A DNA stretch of 64,000 bases. Origin: Salinibaculum litoreum (lineage in GTDB: Archaea; Halobacteriota; Halobacteria; Halobacteriales; Haloarculaceae). The position numbers and the translations under genes are program-made. The notes beneath the pieces were generated by a model. The model made no database searches. It was given only the letters and a program-made list of their open reading frames with translations, and was not told the DNA's origin. This document shows positions 41,526 to 50,046 of the stretch, piece after piece. Position 1 is the stretch's first letter, and every line of letters starts with the position of its first letter. The stretch lies in assembly GCA_009789175.1 (NCBI GenBank), contig CP046866.1:1612001-1676000 (forward strand), in the 5' to 3' direction.

Positions 41526-43151
41526 ATGATATTGTCGGGATCAGCTATCACACATACTGAGGATAACCCGCAGTGGGCATCCGATTCGGAGGGCGCGCGA
41601 GGGGCGCTCCCCGATGAGATGCTCGACAATATCATATCTGATAATGAGCGGGTACGTGCGGCGTTCACGAGCCCCGAGGGGCTCACTCGCATTTCGGGAG
41701 CGGAGGAGCGCCACGTTTCGTTTACCGTCGTGATGGTCGTTACGGACCGGCGTATCCTGTTCGTGGCCGGCGAGTCTGCAACGGAGGAACTCGGTCCGGA
41801 CGCGGGGACACTGGCCTACGACGACCTGGCAGCGGTGGCAATCGAGGGGGCGGACCCGGCAGTACTGACACTCTCTATGGCCGACGGTGTCCGCTGGGAG
41901 TTTCCGCTGCCGGATGTCGAACCGGAGGTGGTCGGTGCTGTCGTGCGACATCTCCGATGGATCGGTGAGGTCCGCTCACGGCTTGTCGCCTGTCGCAACG
42001 ACATCGAGATGGCCGTCGGCGAGATACACGAGTGTATCGACGGTATGGAATGGGAGGCCGGAGTCGACATCTACGAGGCACAGCGCGAGCATCTCGACCA
42101 GCTTATCTGTGCTGTCCAGTGGACCGAGCCTATCGACGATGAAGTCATCGCACCCGAACTGACCCGGATGGAGCGCAGACTGGAGCGGTCCTACGCCCGC
42201 CTGTTCATCGAGCGCGCCAAGTCCCAACTCGAACTCGGCCAGCAACTCGTCGAGAACGAGGACTACAATCAGGCTCGCAAGGTCCTCCAGTCCGTACAGG
42301 ACCACTACGAGTCAGCCAGGGACCGCGCTGACACGGTCGAACGCGGCGACGCGTTCCGTTTTGGAGAACAGCGGGAACTCCGGGACGAACTCGACAGGCT
42401 GGAATGGGAAATCGAGGCCGTCGCGGCGGAGCCAATTCGGCGTGCTCACGAGGCAAAGATTCAGGCCAAAAGCGAGCGGGACCTCGCTGTTGCTATCAAA
42501 CACTGGGAGACCGCTTTCCGGCGGTACAGCAGTGTCCTCACGCTGGAGTGGGGCGAGGACGACCAGCGCTTCGCAGGCGACCCCGAGGACCTCCGCGAGG
42601 AGATGGAAGCGGCCGCGGACAGCCTCATTGAGGGATACTGTGACCTCGCACGGGAGAAGTGGGACGAGGGCGTCACGCTGGAGCGCAACGACGCTACCAA
42701 GAGTGCACTTCGGGCCTGTTCCACTGCGCGTGACCGTCTCGACCGCGCACTCGAACTTGCCGACGAGTTCGACCCACAGCAGGGACAGGTCATCGAACAG
42801 CGGCGCGAAAAGATGGAGGAGGCACTCCGGGAGATGCGCGAGACGGCAACTGTCGACCGGACATCGTCCGACACAGAGACCGACGAGGCCGACGAGACAG
42901 AGTCTACGAGTCCCAGCAGAGCGGAGGAACTAGAGGAGATGGACACCCACCAGGAGATTACGTTCGACGCGACTGTCGACGAGGGTGCTGTAGACGGCGG
43001 TCGACATCACCGACGTGGCGTCACAGCGACCGATGGGGAACGGGCCGCGGACGAGGATGTCGACGCCGAGGAAGAGACGACGGACGAGCGCAGTGACGAC
43101 GAGACGCAGCGCTCCGAACAGCAAGAATCACTCTACAACGAGTCAGGCTGA
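41526..43151 (+). CDS. PH-like domain and coiled-coil protein of unknown function
   Basis: The 541-residue protein has an N-terminal beta-rich region (HVSFTVVMVVTDRRILFVAG, then LAYDDLAAVAIEG) resembling the bacterial PH-like domain often followed by other modules. A long helical, coiled-coil region covers roughly residues 120-430 (for example ARLFIERAKSQLELGQQLVENEDYNQA), with TPR-like character. It ends in a very acidic disordered tail. I choose the ATG at 41526 with TTTTATTATC before it. The frame could also open at GTG 41472, just after another TATA (AAATATAAAATG, near 41434). No enzyme motif is seen. It converges with and overlaps the hybrid kinase gene by nine bases. Confidence 0.75.
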   Translation: MILSGSAITHTEDNPQWASDSEGARGALPDEMLDNIISDNERVRAAFTSPEGLTRISGAEERHVSFTVVMVVTDRRILFVAGESATEELGPDAGTLAYDDLAAVAIEGADPAVLTLSMADGVRWEFPLPDVEPEVVGAVVRHLRWIGEVRSRLVACRNDIEMAVGEIHECIDGMEWEAGVDIYEAQREHLDQLICAVQWTEPIDDEVIAPELTRMERRLERSYARLFIERAKSQLELGQQLVENEDYNQARKVLQSVQDHYESARDRADTVERGDAFRFGEQRELRDELDRLEWEIEAVAAEPIRRAHEAKIQAKSERDLAVAIKHWETAFRRYSSVLTLEWGEDDQRFAGDPEDLREEMEAAADSLIEGYCDLAREKWDEGVTLERNDATKSALRACSTARDRLDRALELADEFDPQQGQVIEQRREKMEEALREMRETATVDRTSSDTETDEADETESTSPSRAEELEEMDTHQEITFDATVDEGAVDGGRHHRRGVTATDGERAADEDVDAEEETTDERSDDETQRSEQQESLYNESG

Positions 43152-45092
43152 GACATCGACAGCCGTTATCTCGAAGCGTGCACCGCCGGCGGCGCTCTCG
43201 GTGACCTCGATGGACCAGCCGTGTGCTCGGACGATTTCTCTGACGATACTCAGTCCGAAGCCGGTACTGCGCTTGTCCGTCGAGTGGCCCGCTTCGAAGA
43301 CCTGCTCGCGTTCGTCGGCCGGGATACCCGGGCCGTCGTCGGCAACATAAAAGCCGTCTTCGAGCGTGCCAACGGAGACGGTCACCTCGTCGTCTGGGCC
43401 GTCCGTTCCATGCTCTAGCGCGTTTCGGAGGAGGTTCTCGAACAGTTCGGAGAGGCGACTCTCGTCGGCGCGCAGAGACACGTCCGCATCGATGTCGAGG
43501 GACATCTCGGACGTGTCGATAGTAGCACTGCAGCGCCGAACGAGGTCACCGAGGTGGAGGTCGGTGCGGTCGCTGACGGACTCGCCCGTGCGGGCAAGCG
43601 AGAGCAGGTCCGACAACAGTGTCGCCATCCGGTCGTGGGAGCGCTCGACCACGTCGAGATGTTCGCTGTCGCACTCCCGCTGGGCGAGTTCCAGTCGGAG
43701 TTGTGCTGCATCGAGCGGATTGCGCAGGTCGTGCGATGCGAGACTGACGAAGCGGTCGAGCCGCTCGTTTTCACGTTCGAGAGCGCGCTCGCGCTCGCAC
43801 AACGCCTGTTCGCGGTCCAGGCGATCGAGCGCGCTGGCGACGTTCGCACAGAGCACTTCGACGAGTTGGCGGTCATCAGCATCGAAGACGCCGGTCGAGA
43901 GTGAGACGACCAGCGCAACGCCGTGGTCACCGATTGGAACCATCAACGCGCTGGTGTAGGGACTGACCCGTTCGTTTCCTGCGATTCCTCGCTCCAGGTC
44001 GTCATAGATACGGGACTCGCCGGTCCGGTACACCTCCCAGGGCAGGCTGTCCTCGTCGAGCGGCGGCGGCGTCCCGACATGGTGCTCGACAGTCTCCGCC
44101 CAACTGCTGGGGATGAGAGCGATATCGTCAGGGTCGAAGTAGTAGATGCCGGCGTTGGGCATATCGAGTAACTCCACGAGCGCCTCTGTCGCCGTATCGG
44201 CGATGGCGTCGGACGATTCACAGGCCATCAGCGTACGGGTCGACTCGTGTAGGGACTCGATAGCCCTGGCACGCTCCCGTCGGTCCGTCACGTCGGTGAT
44301 AAAGCCCTCCAGTGCGACGATTTCCTCGTCCTCGACGATGCCTCGCCCCCGTTCCCAGACCCAGCGCCGGTCGCCATCCGCCGTGACGATGCGATAGGAG
44401 GCTTCGAACGGGTCACCCGCATCGAGCGCGTCCTGGACACTGTCCCAGAGGTGGTCCCGGTCCTCGGGATGGATTATCTCCTCGCCCCAGAGAACGTCGT
44501 GGCTCTCCAGGCGGTCGGCCGTATACCCACAGAGTTGCTCGGCGTCACCGCCGACGAACGCCATCGGCCAGCCCCGTTCGTTCCGGCAGCGATAGACGAT
44601 GCCAGGGAGGTTACTGATGAGCGTCTGCAGACGACGCTGATGGTACTGTGCGGCGACCTGCGAGCGGTGGGCGTCGACAGCGTTCTCGATGCGATTGGCG
44701 AGGATAGCGAACTGGTCCGTGTTACCGGACTGCCTGAGATAGTCGGTCACGCCCTGTGAGATAGCGCGACTTGCCACGTTCTCGCTGCCCTCGTCGGTGA
44801 AAAGGATAAACGGGAGTTCGCTGTGATGGGTCTCGATGGTCTCGAAAAATGTCAGGCCGTCCATCTCCGGCATGTCGTAGTCACAGACGAGACAGTCGAA
44901 CTCACGCGAGCGCAGTGCCTCCAGTGCACCCGCTATCGAGGTAGCCGTCGCGACTGAGAGCCTGTCACTTTCGTCCTCCAGCGCGGACGACACACTATCC
45001 ACGAAGTCCCCATCGTCGTCGACTACCAGCACATGGATGTCTCGGTCCCCTTCTGTCCGGGACCCCGCGACGTGCGCTTCGCGGATAGTCAT
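43143..45092 (-). CDS. hybrid sensor: receiver-PAS-GAF-histidine kinase
   Basis: The 649-residue soluble kinase has an N-terminal receiver domain (acidic pocket VVDDDGD, phospho-Asp in CLVCDYDMPEMDG), a PAS domain (FVGGDAEQLCGYTADRL, ending FITDVTDRRERAR), a GAF domain (TLMACESSDAIADTATEALVELL) and a histidine kinase core with H-box LASHDLRNPLDAAQ, NALEHG and G-boxes DDGPGIPADE and STGFGLSIV. A receiver at the front suggests it takes phosphate or signal from another kinase and relays it. It is divergent from the tRNA-Leu gene. Confidence 0.9.
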   Translation of the reverse strand: MTIREAHVAGSRTEGDRDIHVLVVDDDGDFVDSVSSALEDESDRLSVATATSIAGALEALRSREFDCLVCDYDMPEMDGLTFFETIETHHSELPFILFTDEGSENVASRAISQGVTDYLRQSGNTDQFAILANRIENAVDAHRSQVAAQYHQRRLQTLISNLPGIVYRCRNERGWPMAFVGGDAEQLCGYTADRLESHDVLWGEEIIHPEDRDHLWDSVQDALDAGDPFEASYRIVTADGDRRWVWERGRGIVEDEEIVALEGFITDVTDRRERARAIESLHESTRTLMACESSDAIADTATEALVELLDMPNAGIYYFDPDDIALIPSSWAETVEHHVGTPPPLDEDSLPWEVYRTGESRIYDDLERGIAGNERVSPYTSALMVPIGDHGVALVVSLSTGVFDADDRQLVEVLCANVASALDRLDREQALCERERALERENERLDRFVSLASHDLRNPLDAAQLRLELAQRECDSEHLDVVERSHDRMATLLSDLLSLARTGESVSDRTDLHLGDLVRRCSATIDTSEMSLDIDADVSLRADESRLSELFENLLRNALEHGTDGPDDEVTVSVGTLEDGFYVADDGPGIPADEREQVFEAGHSTDKRSTGFGLSIVREIVRAHGWSIEVTESAAGGARFEITAVDVSA

Positions 45093-45168
45093 ATGGTAAC
45101 TATTTGCACCATTTACGTGTAAATGTATCGAACAGATGGCTCGGTGGCGTTACACTGATGCGTACGAC

Positions 45169-45176
45169 ATATATAC
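45169..45176 (+). promoter_or_regulatory. TATA box of the tRNA-Leu gene
   Basis: ATATATAC lies 32-39 bases before the mature tRNA 5' end, which leaves room for a short leader removed by RNase P. Confidence 0.5.
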
Positions 45177-45207
45177 GAGACGGCCGGAGACCCTGTTGCC
45201 CGAGCGT

Positions 45208-45291
45208 GCGAGGGTAGCCAAGCCTGGAAACGGCGGCGGACTCAAGATCCGCTCCCGTAGGGGTCCAAGGGTTCAAATCCCTTCCCTCGCA
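45208..45291 (+). tRNA. tRNA-Leu (anticodon CAA)
   Basis: An 84-base tRNA with a seven-pair acceptor stem (GCGAGGG / CCCTCGC, discriminator A), an anticodon arm with CTCAAGA giving anticodon CAA, a long class II variable arm (GCTCCCGTAGGGGTCC) and a T arm GGGTTCAAATCCC. There is no encoded CCA and no intron. The sequence right after it, and a partial copy of the tRNA, are repeated about 145 bases downstream. Confidence 0.95.
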
Positions 45292-45381
45292 CCTCGTCAA
45301 AGGGCACAAACCCCCGTACGGGAGCGATCTTCCCTCGCAATTTTCGTAGTGTTACCGAGTAGTCACGAGTCGTCCCAGCAC

Positions 45382-45494
45382 CGGACTCAAGATCCGCTCC
45401 CGTAGGGTCGTCGTGAGCGCTAGCGAACGACGGCTCGGAAGACGAACGCAGTGAGTCTTTCGGTGGTCCAAGGGTTCAAATCCCTTCCCTCGCA
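45382..45494 (+). pseudogene. tRNA-Leu 3' fragment interrupted by a 58-bp hairpin insert
   Basis: Bases 45382-45407 repeat the tRNA from the anticodon arm to the variable arm (45237-45262). A 58-bp insert (45408-45465) follows, and 45466-45494 repeats the T arm and acceptor 3' strand. The repeat continues to 45540 with the sequence downstream of the real tRNA. The 5' half is missing, so this cannot fold into a tRNA. The insert has hairpins CGTCGT/ACGACG and AAGAC/GTCTT. Confidence 0.85.
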
Positions 45495-45683
45495 CCTCGT
45501 CAAAGGGTACAAATCCCCGTACGGGAGCGATCTTCCCTCGCGATGTTCCTGACTGAAACGGGCAAATAGTTCACTATAAACCATTACATTTAATACTGAC
45601 CCGCGCATGGCACTGAGTAGAACCTTCATGAAGAACCGTGAGGGTTCACGACACCCGGACAACAGCTGTCCACGACAAAACCC

Positions 45684-45827
45684 ATGTACGAGAACTTTAC
45701 CGACGCGGAAAACACAGGAGCGCCCCTCGTCCCCCAGGTCGAGGAACCGAGTCCGGTCACCGACGGTGGCAACCGTGCGAAAGCAGAGCACGAAGAAATC
45801 GTACTGAGTCACCGACTCCGGGAGTGA
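45684..45827 (+). CDS. possible 47-residue acidic protein
   Basis: In the roughly 350 bases between the tRNA fragment and the phosphatase gene, one short frame reads as a typical acidic halophilic peptide (starting MYENFTDAEN, ending HRLRE), while overlapping longer frames give basic, unlikely proteins. TATA-like stretches lie near 45573-45596, about 90 bases before the ATG, so the spacing is not decisive. No family is recognised. The rest of 45541-45890 holds nothing else I can support. Confidence 0.4.
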   Translation: MYENFTDAENTGAPLVPQVEEPSPVTDGGNRAKAEHEEIVLSHRLRE

Positions 45828-45890
45828 ACCACACGGTCGCCCTTCTTTTGAAGCGACGAGGCTAACTGTCAGGCGTCGCCTACGGAGCGT

Positions 45891-46733
45891 ATGACAGACG
45901 CGACTCGACGGGCAGCCGTCGCCGAGCGCGCAGCCCGTGCCGGTGGCGTGGTGGCCCGCGAGACGTTCCGGGAAACCCTCGACGTCGAGACGAAAGCCAA
46001 CAAGATGGACGTGGTCACACAGGCCGACCGTGACGCACAGCAGCAGGTCCTCGCGAGCATTCGCAACGCCTTCCCCGAGGACGCCTTTGTCTGTGAGGAA
46101 GATGTTACCATCCCTGGTGTCGATAACGGCGATATCGATGTCCGCGAGGAAGTCCCCGAGTCGGGCCGGGCGTGGATAATCGACCCGATAGACGGCACCG
46201 CCAACTACGTCCGCGGGATGCGCTTTTGGGGCACCAGTGTCGCCGCCGTCGTCGACGGCGACCCTGTCGGCGTCGCGACCTTTCTGCCCAGCGAGGAGGA
46301 CATCTACACTGCTGGACCCGAGAGTGTCACCTGCAACGGCGCCTCGATGAGTGTCAGCGACCGTACCGACCCCGAGACGTTCGCAGTCGGGCTCATCGGC
46401 TGGTGGCCGACGAAGCAAAGCGAGGCCTACGCCGACCTGTTCCGTGCCGCTGCTGCCCGCTTCGGAGACATGCGTCGGCTGGGCTGTATGCAGGGCGTGC
46501 TCGCGCTCGTGGCAAGCGGGAGTCTCGACGCCGCCTTCATGCCGGCGAGACCACACCCGTGGGACGCCGTCGCCGGTGTCCACCTGATTCGCCGGGCCGG
46601 CGGGACAGCGACGGACGTTCACGGCGAGCCATGGCACTCCGACAGCGAGGGGCTGGTCGTCTCCAACGGGAACGCCCACGAGGTAGTCCTGGAAGCCGTC
46701 CGCGAGGGCACAGGCGTCGAAGCCGACGACTGA
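45891..46733 (+). CDS. inositol monophosphatase / fructose-bisphosphatase family protein
   Basis: The 280-residue protein belongs to the Mg-dependent phosphatase family that includes SuhB-type inositol monophosphatase and archaeal fructose-1,6-bisphosphatase. Metal-binding residues are in CEEDV and in the signature WIIDPIDGTANYVRG, with the second motif PWDAVAGVHLIRRAGG. The substrate may be inositol phosphate, fructose bisphosphate, NADP or PAP. The acidic loop between the first Glu and the signature is longer than usual. It starts at the ATG at 45891. Confidence 0.92.
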   Translation: MTDATRRAAVAERAARAGGVVARETFRETLDVETKANKMDVVTQADRDAQQQVLASIRNAFPEDAFVCEEDVTIPGVDNGDIDVREEVPESGRAWIIDPIDGTANYVRGMRFWGTSVAAVVDGDPVGVATFLPSEEDIYTAGPESVTCNGASMSVSDRTDPETFAVGLIGWWPTKQSEAYADLFRAAAARFGDMRRLGCMQGVLALVASGSLDAAFMPARPHPWDAVAGVHLIRRAGGTATDVHGEPWHSDSEGLVVSNGNAHEVVLEAVREGTGVEADD

Positions 46734-46846
46734 CGGCACCCAGGGAGTTCTAGGGGTCGGGGTATCACCGAGGGCGGTTTTGCGCAGCCGTCGCCAGCGC
46801 GCACGCGACCGGAATCCTCAACACGTCTGGCTTCGGCGTGACCAAC

Positions 46847-47995
46847 ATGGACGTGCTGGAGCGATATGGCGTCAGTCCCGAGCAGGCGTGGCTCGGCACC
46901 TTCCTCGCGGCGGTGGCCACGCTGGTCGGTGGGGCGGTAGTGTTCACCGAGCAGGTCTACTATGGGTTCATCTGGCGGTACTTCTGGGGGCCAGTCGCCG
47001 CCGACGCCGAGGGGGCCCGCTGTGTTGCCTACCTCAGGGACAGCGAGGAAGTCGTCTACAACCCCGATGCCGGTTGTGCTGCGGTTTCGAACGCCTACGT
47101 GGCGGAGCCGGGCTACACGACCGTCTCGACGCTCAGCTACATGGTCGTGCTTATCTTCATGCTCGCCGGAGTGTACCTGCTCCTCCAGCGGTTCGACCTC
47201 GACCCCTACGCGGAGTTTTTCTTCGCTCTCGTCCCGTTCATGCTGTTCGGTGGGGCACTGCGAACTGTCGAAGATTCCTTCGTCGCCGCCCAGCGTGCCG
47301 GCGTCAGCCCGGCTGTCGACTTTCCGGCCTCCGCAGCGCTGATTAGTCCCTTCATCTACTTCACCGTCTTCTTCATCGCCATGGCTGCGTTCCTCGTCGC
47401 CAAGTACCTCCAGCGCTCGGGGACGACTGACACCTACTACTACCCGCTGGCTGGGATGGGTGCCACGGTACTCACGCTGACCGTCGGCTATCTCGTCCAG
47501 TTGTCGTTTACGACCGACTACGTCGGCTGGTATCCACTGGTGACGGTCGTGACCGTCGGGCTAGCGACGGTCTTCGCCGCAGGCGCGTACTACGGCCTCG
47601 AACGGTTCGTCCCGTGGGTCAACGAAGGAACCGGCCTCATGGGAGCGGTCGTCGTCTGGGGCCACGCTATCGACGGTGTCGCCAACGTCATCGCCTCGGA
47701 CTGGACCGGCGTCTTCGGCATCCCCGGCTCGGGTTATTCGGCGAAACACGTCGTGAACAGGATACTCATCGACGTGACCAACGCTGTCCAGCCAGCCGGC
47801 GTGACCGAAGCCATCGGTAACTCGTGGACGTTTCTGGTCGTGAAACTGGTCGTCGCAATCGGGATTCTCGCCATCTTCGACGACCAGTTCTTCGAGGAGA
47901 GTCCGCGTTATGCGGTGATGCTTCTGGGAGCTATCCTGGCGGTCGGACTCGGGCCCGGAACGCGCGACATGCTGCGGGTCTCGCTGGGAATCTAG
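46847..47995 (+). CDS. DUF63 family membrane protein
   Basis: The 382-residue protein has about nine or ten membrane helices and matches the archaeal DUF63 family by its overall plan, including ALVPFMLFGGALRTVEDSF and GHAIDGVANVIASDW. Conserved Asp, Glu and His within helices suggest an intramembrane active or transport site, but the function is unknown. I use the ATG at 46847 (MDVLERYGV). A GTG three codons earlier is possible. The 3' end overlaps the convergent zinc-ribbon gene by four bases. Confidence 0.85.
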   Translation: MDVLERYGVSPEQAWLGTFLAAVATLVGGAVVFTEQVYYGFIWRYFWGPVAADAEGARCVAYLRDSEEVVYNPDAGCAAVSNAYVAEPGYTTVSTLSYMVVLIFMLAGVYLLLQRFDLDPYAEFFFALVPFMLFGGALRTVEDSFVAAQRAGVSPAVDFPASAALISPFIYFTVFFIAMAAFLVAKYLQRSGTTDTYYYPLAGMGATVLTLTVGYLVQLSFTTDYVGWYPLVTVVTVGLATVFAAGAYYGLERFVPWVNEGTGLMGAVVVWGHAIDGVANVIASDWTGVFGIPGSGYSAKHVVNRILIDVTNAVQPAGVTEAIGNSWTFLVVKLVVAIGILAIFDDQFFEESPRYAVMLLGAILAVGLGPGTRDMLRVSLGI

Positions 47996-48156
47996 GGTCC
48001 CTTGGCGAGCCCGTGCAGGGCAGATTCTGGATAGTGGCGCGTGCCGCAGTTCTGGCACTCCGCAACGGTGACGCCGCTCCCACCAGCCGTCGGTAGCGTG
48101 GCTCTGGCCAGGTCGTGGCCGCAGGCTGTACACGGAAGGTCGAACTCTGAAACCAT
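47992..48156 (-). CDS. 54-residue zinc-ribbon protein
   Basis: This small gene runs on the minus strand from the ATG at 48156 to a TAG at 47992. It encodes two Cys-x2-Cys pairs (LPCTACGHD near residue 9 and AECQNCGTR near residue 34) separated by 21 residues, a treble-clef or zinc-ribbon layout, and ends HGLAKGP. Haloarchaea encode many such mini zinc-finger proteins, mostly uncharacterised. It lies downstream of TbsP-like and YcaO genes on the same strand, with 151 bases between it and the YcaO stop. It is not a convincing RiPP precursor, because it lacks a leader-like N-terminus, but that cannot be fully excluded. Confidence 0.8.
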   Translation of the reverse strand: MVSEFDLPCTACGHDLARATLPTAGGSGVTVAECQNCGTRHYPESALHGLAKGP

Positions 48157-48307
48157 GGCTGATTCCGGTCGGCGGCGTCGGAACGAACACCAACCAACCT
48201 TTGTTAGAGTTGCACACGCACAGGGATAAGTTCCTATGCAATAACACGTTCAGGTCAGCCCGGAGAGATGTCAGCAGTCGAGTGCAACGACGCTGTCGAC
48301 GGTCCGG

Positions 48308-50008
48308 TCAGGGGAACGGGTGGTGGTCAGAGTCCAGCCGTGGCTCGAAGCCCATCGCCGCCGGGACGGACTCGGCACGGTCGCCGAAGTAGCCCTCGCC
48401 GAAAAAGAGTGGCTGTGCCTCGGGAACGAGGACGCGGACGGTCTCGAAGCCCAACTGAGCCACGTCACGGGTCGTCGTCCGGGCGGCGTAGGCGTCCAGG
48501 TCGGCGTCGTCCAGTCGGTCCAGCACCGCCGACAGTTCCGCCTCGCCGGTGGGCATCTCCGCGGGACCGACGGTCGCTGCCGGAATCGTCTCGGTGGCGT
48601 CGACGTATGACTGAACGGGGTCGGGGAACTCCGCGTAATGGCCGATTTCGCCGGAGGCCTCGGCGGCATCCTCAGGCCCCATCCCGCGTAGCTCCATCCA
48701 GTTCTGTAACGCCTCGGAGAGCGCCGACCGGGCCGCCGACGCCACGTCGAGGTCGGCATCGGACCCCGCGGCAAAGCGGGGCCACTCGTCGTGAGTAACG
48801 GCGGCCACGACCACGGGAACATCCACATCTTGAGTGACAAGCAGCGTCGACACGTCAAGACCTTCCGACTCGGCGCGCACGCGAAGCGTCTCGAAGCCCT
48901 CGTCGTCGACGGACAGGGCCATCGGGTCGAACGTGGAGTACCACGACAGCATCGTCGCATCACGCTCGATGACCTCGTACAGCCCCGCGAGCAGGGCTTC
49001 CGTGCCGGAGTTGCCCAGCCCGAGACCGGTCGTCACCGGCGGCCGATACCGGCGGGAGGGCGGCGGGTAGTAGACGAACTCCGCCGGCAGGGACACCTCG
49101 CCGCCCGTGTGGAGGTTTTCGCCGGTAACCCAGGAGATGTCCGCCCCACGGTCGGGGTCCGTGGTACAGACGAACGCCGCGGGCGAGACGCCGTTGTCCA
49201 TCTCCGCCGGCGAGGCAGTCTCGAACTCGTCGAGGTAGTAGATACCGGCACAGTACCGCTCCAGAGCCTCCCCGAGTGCCTTCATGAAGGCGGCGTCCCA
49301 GCCAGCATCGACGCCGGCCGCGTCCCGGGCAGCACCGACGGCACTGAACCCGGTGGTATCACAGCTATGTGCAAGGTAGTACGGGACGGGGAAAGACTCG
49401 GCTTCGCCGATTTCCTGGACGATACCGAGCTGGTCGTCGACGGCTCGCTCGGCACGGCCGAGAGCGTCCTCGAGCGAGCGGTCGGTTACGTTCCTGGTGG
49501 GCCGCGTGTCGCGCTCGGTGTCACACGCACAGTTCGGCAACGGCAGGAACTCCCGACGTGCGTACGGGAGTTCGATGACCTCGCCGAAGAGTTCGCCGTC
49601 GTCGACCATCCACCGGGCAGCCTCGCGGCCCCCGACCGCACCGGCAAAGCGAGCGGTGTGTGCCGGCGGTGCAGCAGCGGGTTCGGCCTGGGGGTCGAGA
49701 TTGGCACTGACCCGCCCGCTCAAACACTCATAGCAGGCCGTCTCCGGGCCGAAGCCGGCCACGGCCGCGTCGAAGACGGGGAATCCACCGATGCCGCCGA
49801 GTTCGACGGCAATCCAGCGGGCGCCGGCCTCCAGTGCGTATTCGTTGGCCTGCTCGAAGACGGTGTCGCCGGCCTGCCCGACCACGACCGCCAGTTCGAC
49901 ATCGGCCACCTCGGCCACGTCGATACCGGTTGTCTCGACATCGACATCGCCCAGTGCGGCCTCGACGGCAGCCACGGCGGGGCCTGACCCGACAATCCCA
50001 ACGGACAT
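48308..50008 (-). CDS. YcaO-domain protein with N-terminal cyclodehydratase-partner-like domain
   Basis: The 566-residue protein has a C-terminal YcaO domain (from about residue 180), which uses ATP to activate backbone amides and forms azolines, thioamides or amidines. The ATP/Mg motifs are visible: KALGEALERYCAG and TEALLAGLYEVIERDA, then ALSEALQNWMELR. It ends in HHPFP, near the proline-rich C-terminus typical of azoline-forming YcaO. The first 170 residues look like a ThiF/E1-like cyclodehydratase partner (MSVGIVGSGPAVAAVEAAL, then ACYECLSGRVSANL). No dehydrogenase or evident precursor peptide is adjacent. The substrate may be a peptide, a ribosomal protein or an enzyme. The ATG at 50008 is chosen over the longer frame. 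Confidence 0.88.
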   Translation of the reverse strand: MSVGIVGSGPAVAAVEAALGDVDVETTGIDVAEVADVELAVVVGQAGDTVFEQANEYALEAGARWIAVELGGIGGFPVFDAAVAGFGPETACYECLSGRVSANLDPQAEPAAAPPAHTARFAGAVGGREAARWMVDDGELFGEVIELPYARREFLPLPNCACDTERDTRPTRNVTDRSLEDALGRAERAVDDQLGIVQEIGEAESFPVPYYLAHSCDTTGFSAVGAARDAAGVDAGWDAAFMKALGEALERYCAGIYYLDEFETASPAEMDNGVSPAAFVCTTDPDRGADISWVTGENLHTGGEVSLPAEFVYYPPPSRRYRPPVTTGLGLGNSGTEALLAGLYEVIERDATMLSWYSTFDPMALSVDDEGFETLRVRAESEGLDVSTLLVTQDVDVPVVVAAVTHDEWPRFAAGSDADLDVASAARSALSEALQNWMELRGMGPEDAAEASGEIGHYAEFPDPVQSYVDATETIPAATVGPAEMPTGEAELSAVLDRLDDADLDAYAARTTTRDVAQLGFETVRVLVPEAQPLFFGEGYFGDRAESVPAAMGFEPRLDSDHHPFP

Positions 50009-50046
50009 AGCACAGCGCAGGAGGGGAGGGGAAAAAATACTGCCGC

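Noticed and set aside
41468..41560. A 30-codon ORF at ATG 41468 as a real gene
   Set aside because: It has a TATA box but overlaps the start of the coiled-coil gene and has no halophile-like composition. It is kept only as a possible upstream ORF in the findings.
45420..46739. Long minus-strand frame opposite the inositol-phosphatase gene
   Set aside because: The plus-strand gene has clear catalytic motifs. The minus frame shows none and reads through the tRNA fragment.
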